Below, piece by piece: positions 46,226 to 57,787 of a stretch of 64,000 bases of DNA. The number at the start of each line of letters is the position of its first letter. Within the stretch, counting starts at the first letter, position 1. Position numbers and translations under genes: made by a program. The notes under the pieces are model-generated. The model was not told the origin of the DNA. It was given only the letters and a program-made list of their open reading frames with translations, and ran no database searches. This stretch comes from Paragorgia papillata (taxonomy: Eukaryota > Cnidaria > Anthozoa > Scleralcyonacea > Coralliidae), in assembly GCA_035771165.1 (NCBI GenBank), contig JAWNZC010000329.1, positions 326,001 to 390,000 of the forward strand. Reading direction: 5' to 3'.

Positions 46226-47985
46226 ATTCAGAGGTTGGCTTTTTGTTAAAAATTATGTGATGGGATACTTAACCTTTTGCAGCCTGTTAGCCAATTCAAA
46301 AATCTTATATATCGTTTCTGGTTAACACCAGTTGAATTGTATTTAGCACAGAAAAAGATCCTCAATGATTGTAAATGGTTGAGAAACTATATTCTTGACC
46401 CTTTACAGCTTCTTGAAAACTTTAGGATTTTTTTCTGGCTAAAACCAGACGATTTTATACAATACAACATGTGGTCTTGGCTGTAAAGGGTTAACTTGAT
46501 AAAATTTCAGAAATTTTTCTCTGCCCATATTTTGTTTCAAGTATGATGTTACATTCTCTTTAAAAACTCATTAATAATTCATGAAGAAAGGACAAAATTA
46601 ATCTAACTAAGTCCGTAGCTTTATTTCTGATAAAAATCCTCCTGATTTACATAAACTTTAGCCTTGATTTTCTCGTCTTAGACAACATTATTTTTCAAAA
46701 TTACTACGCCAATGAACTTACCAAATGGGTCGTTTCTAAAGCTATTCAAAACATTCGCAGTATGTGTTTTATGAGATCTAAAATACTCAGCTATCGCCTC
46801 GTGTTTTAAATCTGATAAGAAAACACTGCTGCTCATGTTTTAAATATTACTTCATGAACTGAGATATCTGCGTCTAATGTTTTAAGCAATTGTACAATAC
46901 AATGTTTCCATTTGAGTGATAAAGATAATTCGAGCTGTTTGTCTAGTCAAATCACGGCTGCTTAAACCTTGGAAATTATTCTTGGGATTCTGGAATCTTC
47001 CAGTGGTTACTTCACCAAAGATAAAACAAACTGTGTGGTACTTGAATACAGAGAAATTCAAACTAACACCATTGGTCCATGAAGACAACGCTTATTTGAG
47101 ACACTTCTGTAATAATTAAATCTATGCTTTCTGTTGCTTTGTTCACGCCTTCAAGAAAACCCAAATTGTTATATCGACGAGTTTCAAATCCTTGGCTACG
47201 ACAACAAATAAAGTACATAAAGAATTGCTAAAGGTTGATCTGTTTGAAATATGTTTGTTTGGAAAACCTCGAATACTGGCATTTGGTAAACTGACAACTG
47301 AATATCAACTACGAGCATTAAACTTTGATCTCTATGTTACCAGCACTGAAATGTTCAACCAGGAATATATTTTCAGACATTCTTTATCTGGTTCGCACCT
47401 GTAGTTTATCATCATTGATTCATGGTATTATACTAACGATGAATATCTAAACAAAACTTATCTGGAACTATCTTAACTCTGACTGTCTACAGATTATCTC
47501 AAGAATGTTTAACTCATGGTCCTTCATATGCCTGAACTGCACTAACATTAACCGTCAAACAACAACACTTTGAGAAGTTCTATTTTGACGAAAGCTGTCC
47601 TGGAACCATTTTAAACTCTGACTGTCAACCTTCAGTTTACTCTATTTCAGATATTGGATTATTTACAGTTTTACTCTAAACCTGCCGCTCGTCAGAAAAC
47701 TAAATGTTAAACATGAAAGAACGACAACGCTATATATCAAGACTAAAGTCTGGTTTGCAAAGCGACAGCATGGTTTTGGTTTATACTAGAGAAACAGCTC
47801 TGAACTTTTAGCAAACCTAAATAAACACCCAGCTTCATCTTGCTTAAAAATTTAGTTGTGGATATCTTTTGCGGTCAAATTATTTCTTTTCCACAAAGTA
47901 AAATGATTTTGTATCAATTTGAGTGGATTTTATTAAGAGTCAAAACCTTTACCCGTTATTTTTTGCAAAAAGCCAACCTCTGAAT
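46226..47985. mobile_element. TIR element (TTCAGAGG ends), copy C
   Basis: Same ends as copies A and B. About 1760 bp, the least interrupted copy. It provides the second empty site for the 4402-bp insertion. Confidence 0.6.
46722..46836 (-). CDS. Exon-like segment with splice donor, copy C
   Basis: Same 115-nt exon as 2673-2787, beginning MSSSVFLSDLKHEAIAEYF and ending before GTAAGTTC. No indel. Confidence 0.4.
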
Positions 47986-50900
47986 AGGCTGAATAATTAA
48001 ACACAAACATTCTGTCAGTCACACAAATACAAATTGCACAACATATCAACAAGATTACAGATCTGTAAAATCTTGTGCGTTTTTATGTATGTAGTTCTGA
48101 CTATTATGTTTCTTTAATCGAAAATATACCAGAAAATGGCGGCTGTAATTTAACCATAATACTTCGTAAACTTAGAGCATCTCAAAAAACAAATAAACAA
48201 TATTTAATATTAATTATTTGAATGTTTACATGGTGACAAATTTTAACAGAAGCGTAATGATTTGTGGTAACACAAGTCTATTATTTATTGATTAGCTTTT
48301 GATCTGTGGATTCAGACCTTTATCAGAGCAAATCTATTAAAGTTTTAAAAAAATCCTACGATTTCACAGGAGAGTCAGCCATTGAATAGCACTTGGTTAG
48401 CTCTCTTCGGTCAACAATCCGGATTCCATTATGTCATTTAATTAATTTTAGAATAAACGTATAAGCACGTAACTACGTCATTGTGTTCTTACGTCATTCT
48501 GGTTGTTTAGTTGTTTTGTTTATATGACGTGAGTCAACACGATGTTGGCATTTACTCTGATGAAGGCCTGAGTCAACAGGTCGAAAGATCAGTAATAAAT
48601 AATAAACTTGGTAATTCTTGATTCTATTATAATGTTTATTATGTTAACATAGATCTCGTTTTCCATTAAAATTTAGTTTTGTCAAGCCATATTTTTCAAT
48701 AATTCCCCGAGGAAACAAAGTTTACTATGCGAATAAAAATTATGGTTAAATTTACAAGTCGCCATCTTTTTCGTTACAGTTACTAAGTGTGAGTTAATGT
48801 GATGTAATGCTGATGTATTGTATAGTTTAAATTAATCTTATGTAAGTAACTGTAGCTCTGAAATTTAATTCTTTATTATAACTTGAACTGGCAACAACTG
48901 TAGATTTACATTAATAGAATTAGGATTAAAAACATTGAGTTTTGTTTTATATTATTAGATAGAGATAGTCTTGTATTAGTCTTAAACTTTTTTAAATGTA
49001 TTCATAATAAAATGGTGCAAAATATAAACACTTAAAAAGTGTGACATTTGCTGCATGATAAAATACATGGAAAAACATCACAACTTTGATTGGCTAAGAA
49101 AAGTGGAATTTTAATGTTAATGCAGAAAAGATGTAATACAATGCAAATTTTATCAGGTTGAGTATTAAGCATTTATTCTGATTGGCTAATAAAACGCAAA
49201 GAGAGCAAATCAAATGCTTATACGGATTTTGAAGGTTCTCAGTTTCCTCAAAGTTCTTCAAGCGCATGCACTATATGACTATTATCAGTATTCGATTATC
49301 GCGGTTTTTATAATACTGTTAATTGTTGAAACATTTCGAAAATCAAGGCCTTTTTTAGGGATTATCTCGTGGGGAGGGAGAGGGGCATTCACTAAAAAGA
49401 ACACTTTTAGGGGGGTCTGGACGAATGCCCCCGGTGAAAATTTAAAATTTAGAGTCTCGGAATTGCCATTTCCTGCATTCTGAAAGGTGATTTTTTGGAA
49501 CACTGAAGGTTATAAAATGTCATCAAAACTAGTTAAAATACAACACATTTCTGACTGCCTTGCTTTGTCAGAACTCATCAGCATGCCAAGCATATTAATG
49601 CTGCTGTTACAGTACTGCCTGGTGGGTTAGGACTGTCCCATGAAAACATTTATTAGGTATATACATTTAATTTTAGTGAACGAACAGTTAATATCATCAA
49701 TAGAAATGCTGGACAAGATTGTTACTTATTTAAGCATTTTAATTTCAAATATTTGAAACAAAAAGTGGGGGTGAGTTAATTATATAGGTATTCCTTCTTC
49801 AAAGCTAAGTCCGAAATTTTCCTTTTACATTCTTATCGCTTAATTCTTTGTTCATTTGTTTGTTCTTCAGCAAAAAGAGACTTTCTCTGGGGGGGAGGGG
49901 AGGAAAAGCAATTCGTAGGGGGGGGGGGGGGGCTCAAGGGGGAGGGAGGCTGGGGGTAGGGACTTGCCTCCTTCAACTTGTATGTTAAAAAAGACCCTGG
50001 CAAATGCAGAAAAGATGTAATACAATGCAAATTTTGTCATAGACCATATTCATAAATGGCCGTGGAATTAATATTCTTTAATATGAATATAAATTAGCTG
50101 CTCTGAACTCGTTTTCATGCGCGAAATTCAAAATAATCTTTACTCTAAAACGAGGGCGGGGGGGGGGGGGGGGGGGGGGCGGCTAATTTGTATCCACATA
50201 AAAGATTTTAAATCGTCGGCCATTGATGAATAAGGTCTATATATTAAGCATTTATTCTTATTGGCTAACAAAACTCAAAGAGAGCAAATCAAATGCTTAT
50301 ACGGATTTTGAAAGATATTCATTCAAGTTTTCCACAGTTCTTCAAGCTCATGTACTACATGACTTTTATCAGTATTCGATTATAACTGCTTTTATCATAC
50401 TATTAATTGTTAAAACATATGGAAAATTGGTAATTATATTAAAACTAGAATTGGAAATCAATTCCTACTTTTCAGTTTTTTTGTCTTGATAATTGTTGCT
50501 TGATTTTGCTTCAGAGAATTGATATAAACAATTAAACGACTTTGAAGTCTCTAGTCTTTAAAAAAACCAAAGTAGAAACTTCAAAGCTGAACGTTTATAT
50601 CAGCGTTTTTGACGTCCTATTAAGCAACGAATGAACAGAGAAAGATTATAAGTAAGCATTTATTTTAGCTTTAAATTACCAATTTCAAATATGTAGCTTG
50701 GGGTAGCTGTGTTTTACCTCAAGACAAAATCCAATATGGCGACCAAGACTATCAAAAGCATTTTGTTGAATTATAAAATGAATTGTGTTTTAATATTTGC
50801 CACTAAAGTACCAGAAAGACGTTTAGAAGATGTTATAGTGAATGTTTTGATGTATTCGTTGAATGAAATGTTTTTCAAACTATCCAAGCTTTGAGAAGTT

Positions 50901-51075
50901 GGACACTGAGTGTTGTGTATTGTTCATAGTTGGAAACACATAACACATTTGCTTCAAACTTTTGGAATAAGCATGATTTCCCGTGTAATTTTGAAAAAAA
51001 GTATTTGTCTTTTCTCTCCAAATGATGATATTACAGTATACAAAAGGACTGATTGACTGAAGGTAAGTTATAAAT

Positions 51076-51418
51076 AATATATGAATGAATCTTAATAGTT
51101 TTATCAATTTTAATGTATGTATGTGTATATATATAGTATGTAATATATTATACACGTGGAGGAGTGTTTCATCAGGATATCCAAACACTGAGATGTTTGT
51201 TGAAAAGTGAGGTGGAGGTATTTGAACAAATTTCGAGGTGTTTGGATATCCTGATGAAACACTCTTCCGAGTGTTTGATATAGCATCTCAAACAACTTAG
51301 TATTTTAAGAAAAAATTGTGATAAAAGTTTGCTTAATTTATGTAATATCTTTGCTCTGATATCCAAACCAAACACGTTACTGATTTCCTTTGTGTGTTCT
51401 TCATGAATTATTTACGAG

Positions 51419-51452
<34 letters not shown>

Positions 51453-52130
51453 CCAATGTGTTATGTTTATCCTCAATACCATGTGTTTGGTAGAGCGAGC
51501 TACTGCGTTTACGGCTGGTGGAAAGCGTTGTAACCTTTGTCTCAAGGAGAAATTGTGTATAATGAAAACAGACAAAAGCAGAACGCTGAATAAAAGATAG
51601 GAAATATTCGCGAAATGCTGTCACCAATGCAAATTCAGCGCAGGAAGATTCAAACACACACGACGGAATGAGTGTCACACATCAATGAACCGTTAAACGA
51701 GTTAGTGTCATCACACAATGAACTGAGTCAATTGCATACAGTTGCCTGAAGATTGTCTCAAGACGTGAGGTGTGAAACTCAGAGTAGCAACGACTACATT
51801 TTAGGATTCAAACTGTTATATATATATATATAAATCTTTGTCATTTGACTGACTCAGGGATTCTTCATGTGTCTTACTGGGCACAGACTGACAACTATGT
51901 CAAGCAGTGTCTAGGTCATTTGGTAAGTGTAGACAGCTGTTTTGCTCATCAGCATGGTGAAGCCAAATAACCCAGCACATCCAGAATAAGGTATATATGC
52001 ACAACAGTCTCAAGGACGAGATGTGGGATATACCACACTGCTCTAATAAACAAATATGATTCTCAATTTGCGTCATTTGACTGACTCAGGGATTCTTCAT
52101 GTGAGTATATATATATATATATAAACAAAA
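51076..52130. other. Intergenic with hairpins and direct repeats
   Basis: A hairpin at 51150-51265 has 27-bp arms around GTTTCATCAGGATATCCAAAC. (TA)n at 51420-51450. GTCATTTGACTGACTCAGGG occurs twice (about 51840 and 52075), a direct repeat bounding about 230 bp. No gene. Confidence 0.5.
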
Positions 52131-52134
52131 CATA

Positions 52135-52300
52135 AAGCTCCGTGCATATGTACAGGTACTCTTATAAAGGCATGTTTGAAGTCATTTAAACATGAAAGAA
52201 GTTGAGTAGAGGCACGAGGCGATAGCTGAGTGTCTTTACACTTTGTTCGTGTTCAAATGGCATCAAACGTGCCTTTATAAGAGTGCATATGGACAGGAGC
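52135..52300. repeat. Fold-back element, arms about 50 bp
   Basis: ACTCTTATAAAGGCATGTTT and its near reverse complement surround a short loop that contains GCACGAGGCGATAGCTGAG. No coding capacity. Confidence 0.6.
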
Positions 52301-53134
52301 GGTATGTTTTATTTGTTTTATAAAATAAGAAGAAAAATCTATCTGAAAGTGAGGTAGTTTTGGAACTTGGCAGGCTTTTCTTGCCAGCTGACACCATTCT
52401 GTTCTCTTATAAATGCATGGAGCCCAGCCAATCAGAGCGTGCATAGAGGACACCAGACTAGTTCCTAGTCCTCTTTTCTCTTGAACGTATTTTGGTGATG
52501 TCACAGCATAGGGATCAAGCGAGAGGACTAGTGGAAAATGTTCATCTTTATCTATCATGAATCCTGCTGGAGCTCGGATTCTTTATGAACGAGGGCACTT
52601 AAACAAACTTCTTCTTGACTATAGCAGACAGCAAACGGGGTAGATTTCTTTAATGTTTTACATTACGTTAAAAGGTTGTTACATATGAGGCTTTATAAAG
52701 TAGTGTTCAGCGTAGGAAGTGATTGTGTTGAAACACATTTATACAAATCGAAATATGCTATTTTAATGTTTCGGCAGTAGACCAACCTTGCTATATGATG
52801 TTATAAAGAATTGTGCAGACCGACGTGAGTGTTATCTGCCTTGGTTTTCCACCAAACGGCTGTTTGGTGGCTGTATAATTTAGGGCCAGTTTGGGGCCAA
52901 GCAAAACATTATATTCCAGGCCTCTCACAATTTCGGTCTGCCGCTCAACGTTAAAAAGAGAGGCCTGGGAACCAGGCTGAAAGGTCACCTTATTTTATTA
53001 ATATATATGCCAATACAAGCTGAGGTGCTGAGTATGTATCTTCAAGTTAGTCTTCATCTGAAGTGAGAAAATGAAGATATATCCAGTGTTTTATTGTTTT
53101 ATTTATTTATTTATTATTATTAATAATAATTGTA

Positions 53135-53194
<60 letters not shown>

Positions 53195-53212
53195 TTATTA
53201 ATTATTATTATT
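52301..53212. other. Intergenic; (TTA)n at 53106-53200
   Basis: No supported gene. The frame at 52253-52558 (minus) has no recognised domain and overlaps the fold-back. GGTCTGCCGCTC and GCCTGGGAACCAGG hint at degraded repeats. Confidence 0.35.
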
Positions 53213-53655
53213 AGCATATACCTCACTGGTGAATAGTGCTTTTTACGCGATCTCATTGGTTCCTCTAGCTCGGGATATCCTGCACTCTTCACCTGCGGGC
53301 AAAACAAAATGGCGGCCAGTTTTCCTTTGTTTATCGAAGCAGGAGATTTTGTTGATAAACAAGGCTGATGTTGTTGAATAACGAGAAAAGTCAACAAAAT
53401 TAAGTAGAAGAGTGTCCACAGGTATGTTTCTTTGTAATTTTCAAACCATTAATATATTAAAAAGTTGTAAAAACTGTTTTGTTGACAAATATTGAGTACG
53501 CCAAGTTGCTATTGGCCGTGTCTTGTATAATAATACCAAAAAATATAAGAATGTCAAACTTGTTATTTCATTTATGAGGTATATATGCTAAAACAATTAT
53601 TCACCTCAGTGTTGGTGAATATCCAACACTATTCACCTCCACTTGGTGAATAATT
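53213..53655. mobile_element. MITE-like element, (TTAGCATATA...CCTCA ends)
   Basis: TTAGCATATACCTCA at the left is matched by TGAGGTATATATGCTAA near 53575-53590, and GGTGAATAGTG pairs with CACTATTCACC near 53627. It contains AAAATGGCGGCC (53309-53320), a YY1-like motif. No coding frame. Confidence 0.5.
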
Positions 53656-53865
53656 GTTAATTATTAATTGTAATTATTATTATTAATTGTTATTATTGTA
53701 ATTGTTATAATTGTTATATTATTGTGTAGTGTCATGATGGCCTACTAAATGGCGTGTCAATCTTTTCATGTTTTCCATAGAGTTATAGAAACACGTCTTT
53801 TAATTGTTATAATCCAAACAGTGAAATAAAAGTAGTGTGCTGCGTGGGCAGTGTTGAAACAACAA

Positions 53866-54040
53866 TCGAAATATAGTAAGGTTAGATATACTGCCGAAAC
53901 AGAGAACGTAGGAGTCTAACGTTTCGAGCGAAGGCCCTTCGTTAGGGCCACGTTTCTCTCTGACGAAGGGCCTTCGCTTGAAACGTTAGAGACCTACGTT
54001 CCCTGTTTCGGCAGTATATCAAACCTTACTATATTTTGAT
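53866..54040. repeat. Long hairpin (arms about 80 bp)
   Basis: TATACTGCCGAAACAGAGAA, TAACGTTTCGAGCGAAGG and CCCTTCG are repeated in inverted form after a short loop. At 11930-11970 the related block retains only the left arm up to AACGTAGGAGT, so one copy lost or never had the right arm. Confidence 0.85.
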
Positions 54041-54747
54041 TATATTAATTGTTATGATTCTGCGAAATGAAATCCGGAAATATCAGACCTTCTCCCGCAC
54101 GTCATTATCACCTTGGTTACCATCACGTATTGCCATTGGCTAATAACTAAAACCTGTTCAGACGTGTATAATGTCTCTCTGCCCTTTTTCTCTTATCATT
54201 CGCTTCTAATTCTAAATATTTCGACTGTATTTTCTTTAACTAGCATGGGAGAAACATAATATAGCATTATTATTCTGTCTTGTTCGTTTTCCAAGCGTTT
54301 ACAAGCCTAACTAAAAATTCGAGGGAAATTCCCTACTCAGCTCGGGAAACTCCTGACTAATATCATATACATGATGATTATATTTCATAATGTACTTGTA
54401 GTAACATGCAGCTATTGGTCAGTTTTTGTTACGTATGCTCGACACACAATACAATAGCTTATCAGTTTCTTCTGCTCCTCAAGGACGCAGGTTCTGTATT
54501 TGAGCATTTGGATGGTAATTATTGAGATATCCATACTGAAGTTTCTTCGCAGACTCTGGTGAGCTGAACTTAACACGATTCATCGGCACAGCATTAGATT
54601 TTGACATTTTGTCCATTCCATCCCCGAATGTAAGTAGATGATTTATATATTAAACTCAGAAGAAATAATATCGAGACATTAGTCTTTCATGGCAGCATGG
54701 CTTTCCGAGACGAATAAAATCGGCTGGTGTTGGACAGAGTAGAATCG

Positions 54748-55623
54748 CTCTCTCCTCCGCAGAGGCTTCTAGAGCTTTTTTGAGCTCTTCAGTATATAGG
54801 GTCTTTGCAGGAGAGTAATGCGGTAGAGGGTAATGGGGAGTAAATAAAACCGCTGAAAATCGGAACGCGGGCGAGGGGAGCGGAGAGAGGAGAGCGGAGA
54901 AGCCTCTGCCAGATTTGTGGCGATATCTTGAACAAATCGGCGATTTCTTGCAATCCGTTTTATATCTCGGCAATCCTTTTGTTTCTCGTTCGGATTATTT
55001 ATGTAAGGAGACATGCGACCAAGAGCGTTTGACTGACGTCTTAATTTATGTATTTGGACGTTGTTTTGATGCGATGGAAGAGCCTGATGATAATTTACAC
55101 TCGAGCCAGAATGCAGTTGCTGTTGATATGAACTGTTCCGAAGGTTCTGAAGTCGATATTTTGAATATATCGATCCAAAATATCTCGATCGATGGTAGTA
55201 AGTTCATGCTTAACTTTTTATTATTTCATTTTTATGTGTTGAGTTGTTCCATTAAATAGTGAATCTGTTGTTTTATTTTCATATTTTCTGATGTCTGTGG
55301 TTTATAATTTCCAAGTTCACAAAGTAAACCTTAATTATTTCGTCTGTAGAAATATTCTAACTTTCTTGCAGAAGCTCATAATTTAGCCTATTATAGCAGA
55401 GAATCTTTTTACTATTAGATTAGACCCCCCGGTTTGGCGCCATGTTTGGCCACAAATCTGGCAGAGGCTTCTCCGCTCTCCTCTCTCCGCTCCCCTCGCC
55501 CGCGTTCCGATTTTCAGCGGTTTTATTTACTCCCCATTACCCTCTACCGCATTACTCTCCTGGCAAAGACCCTATATACTGAAGAGCTCAAAAAAGCTCT
55601 AGAAGCCTCTGCGGAGGAGAGAG
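54748..55623. mobile_element. 876-bp element with ~173-bp TIRs and 9-bp flanking duplication (Pack-MULE-like)
   Basis: Left TIR 54748-54920 and right TIR 55450-55623 are inverted copies that differ by one base in the stretch compared by eye. Ends CTCTCTCCTCCGCAGAGGC. GTAGAATCG flanks both sides (54739-54747, 55624-55632). Because the target is a 25-bp tandem repeat containing that phrase, the duplication is suggestive, not proven. Long TIRs plus 9 bp fit Mutator-like elements. The interior has no transposase but contains an exon-like frame. Confidence 0.75.
55074..55197 (+). CDS. Exon-like frame with splice donor inside the 876-bp element
   Basis: ATG at 55074 opens 41 codons starting MEEPDDNLHSSQNAVAVDM, acidic and serine-rich, up to a GTAAGT donor at 55198. 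The same frame is open upstream to about 54915. No domain recognised. A captured first exon, or the first exon of the element's own lost gene, are both possible. Confidence 0.4.
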
Positions 55624-56370
55624 GTAGAATCGTCTGGTGTTGGACAGAGTAAAATCGTCTGGCGTTAGACAGAGTAGAATCGTCTGGCGTTAGACAGAGT
55701 AAAATCGTCTGGTGTTAGACAGAGTAAAATCGTCTGGTGTTAGACAGAGTAAAATCGTCTGGTGTTAGACAGAGTAAAATCGTCTGGTGTTAGGCAGAGT
55801 AGAATCGTCTGGCATTAGATAGAGTAGAATCGTCTGGCGTTAGACAGAGTAGAATCGTCTGGCGTTAGACAGAGTAGAATCGTCTGGCGTTAGACAGAGT
55901 AGAATCGTCTGGCGTTAGACAGAGTAGAATCGTCTGGCGTTAGACAGAGTAGAATCGTCTGGCGTTAGACAGAGTAAAATCGTCTGGCGTTAGACAGAGT
56001 AGAATCGTCTGGCGTTATACACAGTAGAATCGTCTGGCGTTAGACAGAGTAGAATCGTCTGGCGTTAGACAGAGTAAAATCGTCTGGCTTTAGACAGAGT
56101 AGAATCGTCTGGCGTTAGACAGAGTAGAATCGTCTGGCGTTAAACAGAGCAGAATAGTCTGGCGTTAGACAGAGTAGAATCGTCTGGCGTTAGACAGAGT
56201 AGAATCGTCTGGCGTTAGACAGAGCAGAATCGTCTGGCGTTAGACAGAGTAAAATCGTCTGGCGTTAGACAGAGCAGAATCGTCTGGCGTTAGACAGAGT
56301 AGAATCGTCTGGCGTTAGACAGAGTAGAATCGTGTGGCGTTAGACAGAGTAGAATCGTCTGGAGTTAGAC
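55624..56370. repeat. 25-bp minisatellite, about 30 copies
   Basis: Same unit as 12655-12893, head to tail, mostly identical (GAATCGTCTGGCGTTAGACA). High identity suggests recent expansion or unequal exchange. Confidence 0.95.
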
Positions 56371-56561
56371 AAGATCAAGTTGTTGCACAATAACAAAGCG
56401 ATTGAAAAGGTTAATATGGTGACTGTCACTGATAGAGATAAATGATTTTGAATGTGGTTATTATCTAAGATTATTTCTAAGTATAAAAGGAATGGGACAG
56501 TTCTGGCGATGTAGCTTTTGACCACTGAACTGAAAATTGTTGCGTCTGTACGCTGTATGGT

Positions 56562-56707
56562 AAAGCAAGGCAAAGCAAAGTAAAGCACAGCGAAGCGAAG
56601 CAAAGCACAGCAAAGCAGAGTAAAGCACAGCAAAGCACAGCAAAGTAAAGCAAAGCACAGCAAAGTAAAGCACAGCGAAGTAAAGCACAGCGAAGCGAAG
56701 CGAAACA
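56562..56707. repeat. (AAAGC)n-type array, second copy
   Basis: Same composition as 13084-13428 but shorter. Long minus-strand frames are artefacts. Confidence 0.9.
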
Positions 56708-56836
56708 AACGATATCCCATATCTTCAAAGGCCCTGTGACGAGCCCAAGTCAGTGTCGTATACGTCTTGTTCTTTGTGCTTATGATTGAACATTACATAG
56801 CGTACACGATTTGTATATATATATATATAATATATA

Positions 56837-57642
<806 letters not shown>

Positions 57643-57787
57643 GTAGGATTTATTGCCCCCAATGCTGGAGAGATATACGTTAATCAATTAGATTATATTA
57701 ATTAGTAAGATTACGAAACAAAAAACTTATATCCTATTAATTACATTGATGTTTACAAATTATGAAGTTTCTTCAGTTAATTCTGAA

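Larger units (their letters stand above)
43980..51075. repeat. Segmental duplication block, copy C
   Basis: Matches block B closely in order and sequence. It contains a C-specific insertion of about 0.95 kb (about 44385-45340). It also holds the TTCAGAGG element (46226-47985), fold-back (48271-48605), G-run tracts and MITE (50039-50238). No further gene. Confidence 0.9.
53685..56712. repeat. Repeat block shared with 11740-13440, enlarged by insertions
   Basis: Same order as the first copy. It carries a complete fold-back where the first copy has only one arm, the 876-bp TIR element inside its minisatellite, and three times more minisatellite units. The AAAGC array is at 56562-56707. Confidence 0.85.

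Noticed and set aside
46882..47404. Small frames of about 70 codons repeated in all blocks (for example 47192-47404)
   Set aside because: Present in duplicated noncoding DNA, with overlapping frames on both strands, no domain, and lost by deletion in block B.
55624..56370. CRISPR-like array
   Set aside because: 25-bp units are contiguous with no spacers and no cas genes; the context is eukaryotic.
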